A DNA stretch of 64,000 nucleotides from Vibrio sp. 05-20-BW147 (GTDB lineage: Bacteria; Pseudomonadota; Gammaproteobacteria; Enterobacterales; Vibrionaceae), in the NCBI RefSeq assembly GCF_013369385.1, contig NZ_SZTO01000009.1:62001-126000 (forward strand), read 5' to 3'. Below the pieces are notes generated by a model. That model did no database searches. It had not been told where the DNA came from and worked only from the letters and a program-made list of their open reading frames with translations. Positions 19,579 to 31,179 of this stretch are shown piece after piece (position 1 is the stretch's first letter; each line of letters starts with the position of its first letter). A program made the position numbers and the translations under genes.

Positions 19579-20199
19579 CTACTTATTGAGGGCAAAGGTT
19601 GGAAGAGACAAATGCCAGCGAATGGCGCCCAAGCGGATGATCAAGGTCGAAAACACTCCTGCCAATAAGGCTGTAGAGTGATCATAGCCAAGGCTTAGGG
19701 CTGATGTGTGGAATATCCCACCAACAAGACAGGCAGTCGCATACACTTCACTTCGCAGCACCATTGGAATCTCACGCGCCAACACATCGCGAATGATCCC
19801 GCCACCACAGCCGGTAATGACGCCCATGATCACCGCGACCATCGCTGAATCTTGATAGGCGAGGGCTTTCTCGACGCCGATCCCAACAAATACCGCCAAG
19901 CCAATGGCATCGCAGACGGGTAATATCCACCACGCCAAGCGCTTAGGTCGTCGCACAACGAGCATTGTCAACAGACAGGTAACGATGATAACCCAAAGAT
20001 AGGTGGTGTCCTTGATCCAAAAGACGGGGGTTGCGCCCAAGGCCATATCGCGAATAGTGCCACCACCAATAGCGGTCACGCTGCCTAATACAACCACACC
20101 AAAAGGATCCATCTTTAACCGTCCAGCCAAGAGAACGCCGGAAACAGCAAAAACAGCGGTGCCAAATAAATCGATAAAATACAGCAGCATGGAGTCCAT
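19579..20199 (-). CDS. yadS: TRIC-family membrane protein, YadS-like
   Basis: A 206-residue inner-membrane protein of the TRIC/UPF0126 family with seven predicted helices. The repeated glycine motifs VTAIGGGTIRDM and VITGCGGGIIRDV define the two inverted repeats; bacterial TRIC proteins form trimeric monovalent cation channels. Close match to E. coli YadS through to the end RWHLSLPTFAL. I start it at ATG 20199 (MDSMLLYFIDLFG), which has an AAGG site 11 bases upstream, rather than at 20244. It lies 71 bases downstream of btuF, as yadS does in E. coli, and probably ends that operon. Confidence 0.85.
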   Translation of the reverse strand: MDSMLLYFIDLFGTAVFAVSGVLLAGRLKMDPFGVVVLGSVTAIGGGTIRDMALGATPVFWIKDTTYLWVIIVTCLLTMLVVRRPKRLAWWILPVCDAIGLAVFVGIGVEKALAYQDSAMVAVIMGVITGCGGGIIRDVLAREIPMVLRSEVYATACLVGGIFHTSALSLGYDHSTALLAGVFSTLIIRLGAIRWHLSLPTFALNK

Positions 20200-20270
20200 G
20201 TTACTTAATGCCTTAAAATGTGAGGGAACAGAAAATGGGGGCAAATTGTACGAAATTTTCCAGCCAAACG

Positions 20271-21089
20271 TTAGCGTTTTTGCTCGATGCTGGCAAAGTG
20301 CTCACAGACTTGTTCAATCGCCAGTAAGGTGCGAGGGGTTGGTCGGTTTAACCAATCTGAATTGAGCTGCCAAAAATGCGCATTTTTTAATGCAGGAATC
20401 TCCTCAACCCAAGGACTCCACATGCCGTTATTTTGAATCGCGTGAGGAGAAACAAACATGGCTTGGGGTCTTTTTAGAATCACCTGCTCAATACTGACTT
20501 GAGGATAAGGCGCTGATGCGCCATCAAACACATTCTCACCGCCACAAAAACGAAAGACCTCTGTCGGCCAGTTTTGGCCAGCAACGGTGATGATCGGCGT
20601 GTCGCTGAGTTGGTAGAAGTAACGGGTTTTAGGGAGATTTTGGTACTTTGCTCTTAGCGCTTCGAGATGAGTTCGGTAATCTTGAGCATTGTTTAGGCCG
20701 ATTTGCGGATCGTCACTGTATTGACTGAGTTGTTCAATGTTATCGCCAATATCTTTAAGTGATTTGGTTTGTGAGTAATAGATCTTAAAGCCAAACTGCT
20801 CGAGTTTTTCTAGCTCTTTTGCAGGGTTACCCGCCGGCCATGCGATGATCAAATCCGGTTTTAAGGTGATGATTTTCTCTAAGTTAATCCCCTTGTAGTT
20901 GGAGACTTTCTCTAACGTTTTGGCTGCCTCTGGATAGTCGCTCATCTCACTAACGGCAATCAGTTTATCCCCAAGCCCTGCTGCGTACGCGATCTCGGTG
21001 GCGTGTGGTGCCAAGCTGATGACGCGTTCAATGGGGGCTGCTTGTAAACCGACCGAAAACAGTAGAAGAAGTGAAGAGAGAGTTTTCAT
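20271..21089 (-). CDS. btuF: Vitamin B12 periplasmic binding protein BtuF
   Basis: BtuF captures cobalamin in the periplasm and passes it to the BtuCD importer. The 272-residue protein starts with a signal peptide (MKTLSSLLLLFSVGLQAAP) followed by RVISLAPHATEIAYAAGL, and contains the family segments KPDLIIAWPAGNP and RPTPRTLLAIEQVCE. ATG 21089 is preferred over 21092 or 21140 because the AAGGG site then has normal spacing. The start overlaps the cbiB stop (ATGATGA), so the two are translationally coupled. btuC and btuD are not in the window. Confidence 0.92.
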   Translation of the reverse strand: MKTLSSLLLLFSVGLQAAPIERVISLAPHATEIAYAAGLGDKLIAVSEMSDYPEAAKTLEKVSNYKGINLEKIITLKPDLIIAWPAGNPAKELEKLEQFGFKIYYSQTKSLKDIGDNIEQLSQYSDDPQIGLNNAQDYRTHLEALRAKYQNLPKTRYFYQLSDTPIITVAGQNWPTEVFRFCGGENVFDGASAPYPQVSIEQVILKRPQAMFVSPHAIQNNGMWSPWVEEIPALKNAHFWQLNSDWLNRPTPRTLLAIEQVCEHFASIEQKR

Positions 21090-22042
21090 CATATCCCTTG
21101 ATAAATAAGCCCCATAAATAGGCTCTGAAGCAAAATCCAAACTAGGATCCTACGTGCTAATAAATGTTGTAGCTGATCAATATGCAAAGCGGAAGGCGCA
21201 ATGCGTCCACCAATTTTGGCTCTTTCGGCTCTTTTACCTTGATAAATCGCTGGCCCACCCAAAGAGAGTTGCAGCTTGTTGCCTACGGCACACAGTAACC
21301 AAGCCGGACCAGGCAATGGCCAAGAAGCGGCTTGTTGACGCATGCCTTGCCATGTTTGACCTGCGTGTTGACCAAGCAGGATCATAACGGCAAATAAACG
21401 CAGAGGAATAAAATCCAGTACCGCGGCAAGTCGTACGGCTGCCATGCCAAATGGCGCATAGTTAGCACGACTTGGCGACCAAGCTCTTGCCAGTTCAACT
21501 GTGAGGCGATACATCAACGCTCCGATGCCGCCTGAAAGTGCGAACCAAAAGAGAACGCCAACCACATTTCTCCCATACCCCATAATCAAGGTTTCAGCGG
21601 CGGCTTTGCCGATCCCAAGCTGGGAGAGTGCGTTGGTTTCTCGATTGAGGTAGGAGGCCAATAGGCTTCTTGCAGCAGGTTTATCTTCATTGGCCATGGC
21701 ACGAATCAACGCTTTGGCGAGGCTCTCGTTACTGCGCCAATCTAGCGCCAACAACAGCAACGCAAGTTCAAATAGCTGCGGTTGCCAAACCAAGGGTTTT
21801 AAAGCAAACAGGACCGCTAAACAAGGAAACAGCATCAACAATAACGCTAAATTGCCTGAGATGAGGCTTTGTTGATAGCTTTGTTGGGTATTGACTTTAT
21901 CTGCCAACAGCTCGGCAAATTTGTGCCAGAGTGTGACGGGATGAGAGGAGCGTGGAATCGGGATAATGAGATGGAACAGTAACGCTCCCCATAGAATGAG
22001 GAGCGCGCCGTTGGCATAGAGTTGATCAAACAGCTCTGTCAT
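21089..22042 (-). CDS. cbiB: Adenosylcobinamide-phosphate synthase CbiB/CobD
   Basis: CbiB joins an aminopropanol side chain to adenosylcobyric acid in the inner membrane. The 317-residue protein is hydrophobic, with several membrane spans and the family segments SRANYAPFGMAAVRLAAVLDFIP and PAWLLCAVGNKLQLSLGGPA. It is sandwiched between mtnN (11-base gap) and btuF (overlap). In E. coli mtnN, btuF and yadS are neighbours without cbiB, so cbiB is an extra here. No de novo corrin-ring genes are nearby, which suggests a role in cobinamide/cobyric acid salvage. Confidence 0.88.
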   Translation of the reverse strand: MTELFDQLYANGALLILWGALLFHLIIPIPRSSHPVTLWHKFAELLADKVNTQQSYQQSLISGNLALLLMLFPCLAVLFALKPLVWQPQLFELALLLLALDWRSNESLAKALIRAMANEDKPAARSLLASYLNRETNALSQLGIGKAAAETLIMGYGRNVVGVLFWFALSGGIGALMYRLTVELARAWSPSRANYAPFGMAAVRLAAVLDFIPLRLFAVMILLGQHAGQTWQGMRQQAASWPLPGPAWLLCAVGNKLQLSLGGPAIYQGKRAERAKIGGRIAPSALHIDQLQHLLARRILVWILLQSLFMGLIYQGI

Positions 22043-22053
22043 AGATAGGGCGA

Positions 22054-22749
22054 TTACTTCAGCAGTTCCAACATTTTGAAGACCATTTCTGACGAGCTCT
22101 TGGCTGCCAAAGGTAAGAACTCTTCAAAGCTCATTGGTGATTCTTTGTCTGCCACATCTGAAATTGCACGCACGACAACAAACGGCACTTTGAACTGGTG
22201 ACAAGTTTGTGCAATTGCAGACGCTTCCATTTCAACCGCAATCACGGATGGGAAGTGTTGACGGATAAAGGCTTGACGCTCAGCGGTACAAACGAATGCA
22301 TCACCAGTACAGATGAGACCACGAACCGCGTGCTGTCCGTCCATTTGTTCTAACGCTTTTTCAGCCAAGTTCATCAATTTTTCATCAGCGAGGAAAGCGG
22401 CTGGTTGACCTGCCATTTGGCCCATTTCATAACCAAATGCCGTCACGTCAGCATCGTGATGACGGACTTCAGTCGAAATGACCACATCACCAAGATTTAA
22501 GCTGGAATCAAAACCACCGGCAGAACCGGTGTTGAGGACCATATCAGGTTGATATTCATCGAGAAGGATAGTGGTGCCAATCGCGGCAGCAACTTTACCA
22601 ATGCCGGATTGCAGTAGCACAACCTCAACACCATTGATTTGACCTGAATAGAAGGTGCAACCGGCTTTATTTACGGTTTGTGCGTTGGTCATTGCTTCTT
22701 TAAGGATGGCCACTTCTTGTTGCATGGCACCGATAATACCGACTTTCAT
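22054..22749 (-). CDS. mtnN: 5'-methylthioadenosine/S-adenosylhomocysteine nucleosidase MtnN (Pfs)
   Basis: MtnN hydrolyses methylthioadenosine, S-adenosylhomocysteine and 5'-deoxyadenosine, feeding autoinducer-2 synthesis and methionine recycling. The 231-residue protein has the N-terminal [12 protein letters not shown] with the catalytic acid Glu12, the GSAGG motif, EMEASAIAQ and the catalytic Asp in [14 protein letters not shown] 22749 was chosen ([12 protein letters not shown]) over an upstream start at 22773. First gene of mtnN-cbiB-btuF-yadS. 5'-Deoxyadenosine removal gives a link to cobalamin/SAM-radical chemistry. Confidence 0.96.
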   Translation of the reverse strand: MKVGIIGAMQQEVAILKEAMTNAQTVNKAGCTFYSGQINGVEVVLLQSGIGKVAAAIGTTILLDEYQPDMVLNTGSAGGFDSSLNLGDVVISTEVRHHDADVTAFGYEMGQMAGQPAAFLADEKLMNLAEKALEQMDGQHAVRGLICTGDAFVCTAERQAFIRQHFPSVIAVEMEASAIAQTCHQFKVPFVVVRAISDVADKESPMSFEEFLPLAAKSSSEMVFKMLELLK

Positions 22750-22845
22750 ATCAATCTCTTCATTTTTAAACAAACATAGAATTGGCGAGAGTATAGCAAA
22801 GCTCTGTCACAATAAGTACTTTCGCTTGTTGTTTACCCTTTGCCT

Positions 22846-23274
22846 TTACTTAATGAAACCCGCCTCAGTCAGCAAGCTTCTTAATTGCTCAGCACGCTTG
22901 CGATTGACGCCAAGATCGGAGTAACCAACGCGTGACTCTGAACGGACGAGCAATTGGCCATCGACGATTTTGAGTTCAAGATCATCAACAAAGCGAAACA
23001 GTCGCGAAGTGCATTCTACTCTTAAGTAGTGTTCCGTTTTATCTGCCACTTTTGCCCCCGGGAGCTCAAGGGCAACTTGCTCTATTTGATCTAAGGTGGC
23101 GTTGGCCGTGAGCTTAAAAGGTTCGAGTTGGAAACTCGCGCGCTCATCTTGTGTGGAAACACAGTTGGGTTTATTGCCACAAGGGTGAGAAGTTCGATCG
23201 GTCATTGTGTAAGCTCCATTGCTGCAAGCGGTCAGGGCTAAGGTGGCGCAAATCGTTAAAAAGAGTTTTTTCAT
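22846..23274 (-). CDS. DUF1499 lipoprotein
   Basis: A 142-residue predicted lipoprotein: a hydrophobic signal ends in the lipobox LTAC (Cys at residue 17), and the mature part is a DUF1499 domain with PNCVST near its start and the RVECTSRLFRFVDDLELK and RSESRVGYSDLGVNRKR segments. The function of DUF1499 is unknown. The start is set at MKKLFLTICATL (23274). It stands between gltD and mtnN on the same strand, with its own gaps either side. Confidence 0.85.
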   Translation of the reverse strand: MKKLFLTICATLALTACSNGAYTMTDRTSHPCGNKPNCVSTQDERASFQLEPFKLTANATLDQIEQVALELPGAKVADKTEHYLRVECTSRLFRFVDDLELKIVDGQLLVRSESRVGYSDLGVNRKRAEQLRSLLTEAGFIK

Positions 23275-23334
23275 CCTGTACACCTACTGTTCCCAAAAGG
23301 GCGTTATCCGCAGATCCTAAACATTAAGTCTAAA

Positions 23335-23365
23335 AGAAAAAAGGTTGGTGATCGCTCACCAACCT
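23335..23365 (-). terminator. Intrinsic terminator of the first gltBD operon
   Basis: AGGTTGGTGA (23342-23351) pairs with TCACCAACCT (23356-23365), 10 perfect bp with a 4-base loop. The A-run at 23335-23342 is the T-run of the minus-strand transcript. Confidence 0.9.
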
Positions 23366-23386
23366 CTCATAACACACCGATAGATA

Positions 23387-24817
<1,431 letters not shown>

Positions 24818-27800
24818 TTACTGGGCCTGCACGCGAAGTTCTGCCGCACTGCGGCTTTGGTGGCCAAGCAGGGTGTTAAGATCCGCTGCTTTCGGTTTCA
24901 CCAAGTAGAACTTCGGTATCCATGCGTCAAAGTTGGCCAGAATATCTTCGGCGTGAACGGAGCCGGTCTCTTCAAGATGTTCGGCGATCAAACCGCGAAG
25001 ATGTTCTTGGTGGATATAAAGATCAGAAAGCGAAATCGCTTCAACCGATTCACTGTTAACACGGCCTTGGAAATCTTCATTCTCATCCAGAACGTAAGCA
25101 AAGCCCCCCGTCATCCCCGCGCCGAAGTTAACCCCAGTCGCACCAAGAATGGCCACGATGCCGCCGGTCATGTATTCACAAGCGTTGTCGCCCGCGCCTT
25201 CAATCACGGTGATGGTGCCAGAGTTACGTACACCAAAGCGTTCACCCGCTTTACCAGCAGCGAACAGTTTGCCGCCTGTGGCGCCATAGAGACAGGTGTT
25301 GCCGATAATGGTCGCATCGTTACAACGGAAGGTGGTGCCTAAGTGCGGTTTGATGACAACCTTACCGCCCGCCATGCCTTTTCCTACGTAGTCATTCGCA
25401 TCACCAGTGAGATAAAGCTCGACGCCGCCTGCGTTCCACACACCAAAAGATTGACCAGCGGTACCATCGAGATAGAGTTTAATGGGCGATGCTGCCATAC
25501 CTTGGTTGCCATAACGCTTGGCGATTTCACCGGAAAGGCGTGCGCCAATCGAACGATCGGTATTGATCACGTTGTAGAAGAAGCTGGCAGATTGACGGTT
25601 CTCAACCGCATCAAGCGCGTCTTCAATGATCTTCTGATTCAGCACCGCTTTATCAAACGGTGCATTTGGCTCTGTCCAGAACAGAGGTAGATTCTGTGGC
25701 GACACAGGTGCTTCAAGAATGCCTGACAGATCAAGCTTGGACTGCTTAGCGGTCATGCCTTGCACCACTTCGAGCAGATCGGTACGGCCAATCAAGTCGG
25801 TGAGTTTTTCAACGCCCAGTTCAGCGAGCAAGCCTCGTACTTCATCAGCCAAGCCGATAAAGTAGTTCATCACCATTTCTGGCAAGCCTTTGAAGTACTC
25901 TTTACGCAGAGTTTCGTCTTGCGTTGCTACACCGGTCGCGCAGTTGTTGAGGTGACAGATACGCAGGAACTTACAACCCATTGCCACCATTGGCGCCGTA
26001 CCGAAACCAAAGCTCTCGGCACCTAGAATCGCCCCTTTCACCACATCCAAGCCCGTTTTCAAACCACCATCCACTTGAAGGCGGATCTTGTGACGCAGGC
26101 CATTGGCTACTAAGGCTTGTTGCGTTTCTGCTAGGCCCAGTTCCCATGGACTGCCTGCGTATTTTACTGATGTAAGCGGGCTGGCAGCAGTACCGCCATC
26201 ATAGCCAGAGATGGTGATGAGATCGGCATAGGCTTTGGCAACGCCGGTGGCGATGGTGCCGACGCCTGGCTCAGACACCAGTTTGACGGAAACCAACGCT
26301 TTCGGGTTGACCTGTTTCAAGTCAAAAATCAATTGCGCTAAGTCTTCAATCGAATAGATGTCGTGATGCGGTGGTGGCGAGATCAGTGTCACGCCTTGCA
26401 CGGAATAACGCAGCTTAGCAATCTCGGCAGTGACTTTGTGGCCAGGTAACTGACCGCCTTCGCCTGGTTTTGCACCTTGAGCGACCTTGATTTGCAGTAC
26501 ATCAGCGTTGGTGAGGTAGTGCGGCGTGACGCCAAAACGGCCAGAGGCAACTTGCTTAATACGAGAGTTGCGCTCGGTGCCAAAGCGACGTGGATCTTCG
26601 CCCCCTTCGCCTGAGTTGGAGTAACCGCCCAAACGGTTCATGGCGGTTGCCAACGCTTCATGAGCTTCCGGGCTTAATGCACCAATCGACATCGCCGCAG
26701 AATCAAAGCGCTTAAACAGTTCGGTACTGGGTTCAATTTTTTCTAACGCAAGTGGCTGGTCCGCTTTTTTCAGTTGCATTAAATCGCGCAGCATGGCGAC
26801 TGGGCGTTGATTCACTTGTTGAGCGAACTGCTGATAATCACCGCTTTCTCCTGACTTCACCGCTTTTTGCAATGTGCCAACAACATCAGGGTTGTAGGCG
26901 TGGTACTCACCACCATGCACGTATTTGAGTAAGCCGCCGTGTTCGATCGACTTACGTTTTGCCCATGCCTTGCGAGAGAGGTTAAAGAGATCTTGTTGGA
27001 AGTCCGCAAACCCGGCACCTTCAATGCGGGTTGTCACGCCTTTAAAGCACAACTCCACTACATCACGGCTCAAACCAACCGCTTCAAAAAGTTGAGAACA
27101 GCGGTAAGAAGCAACGGTGGAGATGCCCATCTTCGACATGATCTTATACAGACCTTTATTGATGCCGTATTGATAGTTTTGCATCACCTCGCGATAGCTT
27201 TTTTCGAGTGCGCCATCGTCGATCAATTTCCCTAGCACTTCATAGGCAAGGTAGGGGTAGACTGCGGTTGCACCAAAGCCGAGTAATACGGCAAATTGAT
27301 GAGGGTCACGCGCGGTCGCCGTTTCCACCACGATGTTGGCATCACAACGCAAGTTGGCGTTGACGAGACGAGTTTGTACCGCACCCACCGCCATGGCTGC
27401 TGGGATTGGCAGTTTACCTGCCACTAAAGGGCGGTCAGAAAGCACAATCAAAACCGTGCCATCACGGACAACTTGCTCTGCTTGATCGCAGAGATCCAAT
27501 ATCGCTTGCTTGAGATCTTTCTCACTTGGATCGTAGTTGATGTCCAAAATGGTGTTGCGATAGTGGTCATCGCTCAGCTCAAGTAGTTGCTGCATATCGG
27601 AATAGAGCAGCACCGGAGAACCGAATGTCACTCGGTGAGCGTGCCCGTCTGTTTCGCAAAAGACGTTCATCTCTTGGCCGATGCTGGTGGCCAATGACAT
27701 GACGTGCTGTTCGCGCAATGGATCAATCGGTGGGTTGGTGACCTGAGCAAATTTCTGACGGAAATAGTCCGTCACGAGTCGCTCTTTTGAAGACAAGACG

Positions 27801-29281
27801 GCCATTGGGGTGTCATCGCCCATAGAGCCGACGGCTTCTTGCGCCATATCACCCAATACGCGCAGTACTTGATCGACTTCTTCATTGCTCATCGCAAACT
27901 GCTTTTGATAGGTTTTTAGTGTGTCACTATCAAAGCTGCGTTCACCCACTTGATCTTCAGGTAGTTCAGAAAATGGTGTAAGGCGGCGAACGTTGTTGTC
28001 CATCCATTCGCGGTAAGGGTGACGGCTCTTGAGATCGTTGTCGATCTCACTCGATTGCCATAACTTGCCTTTACGGGTATCTATCACCAACAGCTCGCCG
28101 GGACCAACGCGACCTTTCTCCGCCACTTCATCCGGTGCGTAATCCCAAATGCCCACTTCTGAGGCTAGGGTGATCAATTTGTCTTTGGTGATCACATAGC
28201 GAGCTGGGCGTAGGCCGTTGCGGTCGAGGTTACAGGCGGCGTAGCGCCCATCAGAAAGTACGATGCCAGCAGGGCCATCCCAAGGTTCCATGTGTTTGGA
28301 GTTGAAATCGTAGAAGGCACGTAGATCAGGATCCATATCTGGGTGGTTTTGCCACGCAGGCGGCACCAACATGCGCATGGCACGGAAGATATCCATACCG
28401 CCAGCAAGGAAGAGATCCAGCATATTGTCTAAGCTGGAGGAGTCCGAGCCCGTTTCGTTAACAAATGGCGCAGCGCTTTGCAGATCAGGCAGAAGTGGTG
28501 ATGCAAATTTATAGCCACGAGCGCGAGCCCATTGGCGGTTGCCTTCGATGGTATTTATTTCACCATTGTGTGCTAAGTAGCGGAACGGTTGAGCGAGCGG
28601 CCAACGTGGTTGAGTGTTGGTTGAGAAACGTTGATGGAACAAACAGATAGCCGATTCCATCCGCAGATCCGCGAGATCCAAATAGAAACGCGGCAGATCC
28701 GCTGGCATACACAAGCCTTTATAGACAATCACTTGTGTTGATAAGCTACAAACGTAGAAATCTCTATCGTCAGTGATCTGTTTTTCAATACGGCGGCGAG
28801 CAATATACAAGCGTCGTTCGATATCTCGCTCACGCCAGCCCGCGGGAGCAGAAATGAACACTTGTTGAATATCGGGTAAAGAATCCGCGGCAATGGGACC
28901 AAGTACCGCTGGATTGGTTGGCACTTTGCGCCAACCTGCGACCGTGAGTGTCTCTTTGGCGAGTTCTTTGTTGATGATATCGCGAGCGGTTTGCGCCTTA
29001 ACGGGATCTTGACTGAAGAAGATCATACCGATGGCGTATTGTTTCGCTAAATTGAAGCCTTTTTCTTTGGCTATCAAGCGTAGATATGAGTCGGGTTTTT
29101 GAAGTAATAGCCCACAACCGTCGCCGGTTTTTCCATCGGCAGCGATACCGCCGCGGTGGGTCATGCGATCGAGTGCTGAAATCGCGGTACGGACCAGTTT
29201 ATGGCTTGGCTCACCTTCCATGTGTGCGATAAGACCGAAACCACAGTTGTCCTTCTCTAAACTTGGATCATAAAGAGCCAT
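24818..29281 (-). CDS. gltB: Glutamate synthase (NADPH) large subunit GltB, enteric type
   Basis: GltB hydrolyses glutamine in its N-terminal Ntn amidotransferase domain and uses the ammonia to aminate 2-oxoglutarate at the FMN site. The 1487-residue protein starts [16 protein letters not shown], so maturation would remove 12 residues to expose the catalytic Cys13. The central and FMN domains include [25 protein letters not shown] and the 3Fe-4S cysteines around [12 protein letters not shown]. The C-terminal GXGXG helix domain follows. ATG 29281 with a GGGAG site was chosen over the open frame up to 29329. Closest in sequence to E. coli GltB. Confidence 0.96.
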   Translation of the reverse strand: MALYDPSLEKDNCGFGLIAHMEGEPSHKLVRTAISALDRMTHRGGIAADGKTGDGCGLLLQKPDSYLRLIAKEKGFNLAKQYAIGMIFFSQDPVKAQTARDIINKELAKETLTVAGWRKVPTNPAVLGPIAADSLPDIQQVFISAPAGWRERDIERRLYIARRRIEKQITDDRDFYVCSLSTQVIVYKGLCMPADLPRFYLDLADLRMESAICLFHQRFSTNTQPRWPLAQPFRYLAHNGEINTIEGNRQWARARGYKFASPLLPDLQSAAPFVNETGSDSSSLDNMLDLFLAGGMDIFRAMRMLVPPAWQNHPDMDPDLRAFYDFNSKHMEPWDGPAGIVLSDGRYAACNLDRNGLRPARYVITKDKLITLASEVGIWDYAPDEVAEKGRVGPGELLVIDTRKGKLWQSSEIDNDLKSRHPYREWMDNNVRRLTPFSELPEDQVGERSFDSDTLKTYQKQFAMSNEEVDQVLRVLGDMAQEAVGSMGDDTPMAVLSSKERLVTDYFRQKFAQVTNPPIDPLREQHVMSLATSIGQEMNVFCETDGHAHRVTFGSPVLLYSDMQQLLELSDDHYRNTILDINYDPSEKDLKQAILDLCDQAEQVVRDGTVLIVLSDRPLVAGKLPIPAAMAVGAVQTRLVNANLRCDANIVVETATARDPHQFAVLLGFGATAVYPYLAYEVLGKLIDDGALEKSYREVMQNYQYGINKGLYKIMSKMGISTVASYRCSQLFEAVGLSRDVVELCFKGVTTRIEGAGFADFQQDLFNLSRKAWAKRKSIEHGGLLKYVHGGEYHAYNPDVVGTLQKAVKSGESGDYQQFAQQVNQRPVAMLRDLMQLKKADQPLALEKIEPSTELFKRFDSAAMSIGALSPEAHEALATAMNRLGGYSNSGEGGEDPRRFGTERNSRIKQVASGRFGVTPHYLTNADVLQIKVAQGAKPGEGGQLPGHKVTAEIAKLRYSVQGVTLISPPPHHDIYSIEDLAQLIFDLKQVNPKALVSVKLVSEPGVGTIATGVAKAYADLITISGYDGGTAASPLTSVKYAGSPWELGLAETQQALVANGLRHKIRLQVDGGLKTGLDVVKGAILGAESFGFGTAPMVAMGCKFLRICHLNNCATGVATQDETLRKEYFKGLPEMVMNYFIGLADEVRGLLAELGVEKLTDLIGRTDLLEVVQGMTAKQSKLDLSGILEAPVSPQNLPLFWTEPNAPFDKAVLNQKIIEDALDAVENRQSASFFYNVINTDRSIGARLSGEIAKRYGNQGMAASPIKLYLDGTAGQSFGVWNAGGVELYLTGDANDYVGKGMAGGKVVIKPHLGTTFRCNDATIIGNTCLYGATGGKLFAAGKAGERFGVRNSGTITVIEGAGDNACEYMTGGIVAILGATGVNFGAGMTGGFAYVLDENEDFQGRVNSESVEAISLSDLYIHQEHLRGLIAEHLEETGSVHAEDILANFDAWIPKFYLVKPKAADLNTLLGHQSRSAAELRVQAQ

Positions 29282-29320
29282 TGCAATTCTCCCTTTGCTT
29301 CTCTGCCTTCCAGACAGAAA

Positions 29321-29343
29321 TACCAACACAATTTATGTTGGTA
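29321..29343 (-). repeat. Hairpin in the gltB (enteric type) leader
   Basis: TACCAACA (29321-29328) pairs perfectly with TGTTGGTA (29336-29343) around a 7-base loop. It is 40 bases before the gltB start on the minus strand. No T-run follows, so it is probably a leader hairpin or operator, not a terminator. Confidence 0.5.
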
Positions 29344-29600
29344 TGTATGACTAACTATGCGTTCTAATTATTTGTATTCGTATGTTTATGCAATAAAAAC
29401 GTTCTAAATTCTTAACAATAAATGAGGCTTTATGTTGCACTGACTTCACAACGTATAGGTTATTATGAAAAAGGTCAAGTTGTTAGTGAATAATCACGCC
29501 AATATGCGATTTACCACGTAATGGTCTAAATAAGAGTATTAAATTCAAGTGGATAGATTTCTTGTTGTTACAAGTTTGCAACATGCTGAGGGTGTTTAGT

Positions 29601-29629
29601 AAAAAAAAGACCAGCATAAAATGCTGGTC
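29601..29629 (-). terminator. Intrinsic terminator of the second gltBD operon
   Basis: GACCAGCAT (29609-29617) pairs with ATGCTGGTC (29621-29629) around AAA. On the minus strand it is followed by eight T residues (29601-29608). Confidence 0.9.
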
Positions 29630-29663
29630 AAAAGAAAAAGTTTGGAAGGATTGGATTATCTTT

Positions 29664-29700
29664 TCTCACTCGAACAGATGGGAGACCTGTCCGAGTGAGA
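29664..29700 (-). repeat. Long hairpin directly after the second gltD
   Basis: TCTCACTCG (29664-29672) pairs with CGAGTGAGA (29692-29700), with an inner ACAG/CTGT helix (29674-29677 and 29687-29690). It lies between the gltD stop codon and the true terminator and has no T-run of its own. Probably an mRNA 3'-end element. Confidence 0.6.
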
Positions 29701-29709
29701 TATTGGCAA

Positions 29710-31179
29710 CTAAGCCGAAAGCATGAGTGAATCGGCTTTTGCTTCCAGATTGGTATTGCCCATTAGGTATTGGTCGATAGCACGTGCACATTCACGGCCT
29801 TCGTTGATGCAGCGCACCACCAAAGATTGACCAGTACGCATATCACCTGCGGCAAATACGCCTTGTTGATTGGTCTGGAAATCTTGAGTTGCCACGTTAC
29901 CGCGCTCATCCAGCGCGACATTCAACTGCGCAAGTACACCATGTGGTTCTGGGTGAAGGAAACCCATCGCCAAGAAAGCCATATCACATGGAATCACGCG
30001 CTCGCTACCTTCGACTTCTTTGAAGCTTGGGCGTTCGCCTGGTTGTGCATCTTGCCAAACAATATCCGCTAGACGCAGACCTGTGACTTCACCTTTGTCG
30101 TTGCCGATGAATTCTTTGGTCAGAATATTCCAATGGCGATCAACCCCTTCTTCATGCGAAGTTGAGGTGCGAAGAATCATTGGGTATTGCGGCCAAGGCA
30201 TATTAGCAGGGCGCTTTTCTGGGGGCACAGGCATGATTTCTACTTGAGTTACACTCGCAGCACCATGACGGTTAGAAGTGCCCACACAGTCTGAACCAGT
30301 ATCACCACCACCGATCACGACAACATGTTTCCCCGCAGCGTGAATTTCTTCACCTTTGAGGTCCATATTGTTTGCACGACGGTTGTTTTGTGCGAGGAAC
30401 TGCATCGCAAAGTAAACGCCTTTCAGCTCGCGGCCAGGGACAGGAAGATCGCGTGGTACGGTCGAGCCGCCAGTAAGCAGTACAACATCGTATTCTTGGC
30501 GAATTTGCTGTGCGTTCACATCCACACCAACATGTTGATTGACTTTAAACTCAACTCCAGCTTCTGCCATGAGATTGATCTTACGGTCAATGACGTCCAT
30601 GCCCAGTTTGAAATCTGGGATACCGAAACGCAGTAGACCACCGACTTTCTCATCGCGCTCGAAAACCGTCACCGAATGGCCTGCACTATTGAGCTGCTCA
30701 GCTGCCGCCAATCCTGCCGGACCGGAACCGATGATCGCCACTTTCTTACCTGTGCGCGAACGTGGAGTTTTGGGTTTGGCGTACCCTTCACGATACGCCG
30801 TTTCCACAATGGTTTTCTCAATGTTACAGATGGTGATTGGGTCTTGGTTGATGCCCAAGACACAAGCACTTTCACATGGCGCAGGGCAAACTCGTCCGGT
30901 GAACTCTGGGAAGTTGTTGGTTGAACTTAGAATGTTCCACGCTTCTTCCCAACTGTCGCGATAAACCGCATCGTTGAATTCCGGAATGATGTTGCCAATT
31001 GGGCAGCCGTTGTGACAAAACGGCACGCCACAGTCCATACAGCGAGACGCTTGGGTATTGATTTTCTTACCAAACTCCGCGTTGAGTACGAACTCTTTGT
31101 TGTTTTTGATTCGCTCTGCTGGTGCAAGCTTCTGTGGAAGCTCGCGTCCAAACTCTAAAAATCCAGTCGGCTTACCCAT
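29710..31179 (-). CDS. gltD: Glutamate synthase small subunit GltD, second (non-enteric) type
   Basis: A 489-residue flavoprotein subunit of glutamate synthase with the same domain order as the other GltD but clearly a different lineage. Features are the Fe-S region CMDCGVPFCHNGCP and CPAPCESACVLGI, the FAD loop [13 protein letters not shown], and the NADPH loop VIGGGDTGSDCVGTS. The start [10 protein letters not shown] resembles Bacillus/plant-type small subunits more than E. coli GltD. It shares one base with the upstream gltB stop (TAATG), so the pair is translationally coupled. Confidence 0.93.
   Translation of the reverse strand: MGKPTGFLEFGRELPQKLAPAERIKNNKEFVLNAEFGKKINTQASRCMDCGVPFCHNGCPIGNIIPEFNDAVYRDSWEEAWNILSSTNNFPEFTGRVCPAPCESACVLGINQDPITICNIEKTIVETAYREGYAKPKTPRSRTGKKVAIIGSGPAGLAAAEQLNSAGHSVTVFERDEKVGGLLRFGIPDFKLGMDVIDRKINLMAEAGVEFKVNQHVGVDVNAQQIRQEYDVVLLTGGSTVPRDLPVPGRELKGVYFAMQFLAQNNRRANNMDLKGEEIHAAGKHVVVIGGGDTGSDCVGTSNRHGAASVTQVEIMPVPPEKRPANMPWPQYPMILRTSTSHEEGVDRHWNILTKEFIGNDKGEVTGLRLADIVWQDAQPGERPSFKEVEGSERVIPCDMAFLAMGFLHPEPHGVLAQLNVALDERGNVATQDFQTNQQGVFAAGDMRTGQSLVVRCINEGRECARAIDQYLMGNTNLEAKADSLMLSA

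Larger units (their letters stand above)
29282..29709. other. Spacer between the two gltBD operons (428 bp)
   Basis: This gap carries, from right to left, the end of the second gltBD operon (two hairpins at 29664-29700 and 29601-29629) and the regulatory region of the first gltB. The part from about 29345 to 29560 is AT-rich and has no ORF; it should contain the first operon's promoter, but I cannot place -35/-10 boxes with confidence. Confidence 0.6.
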
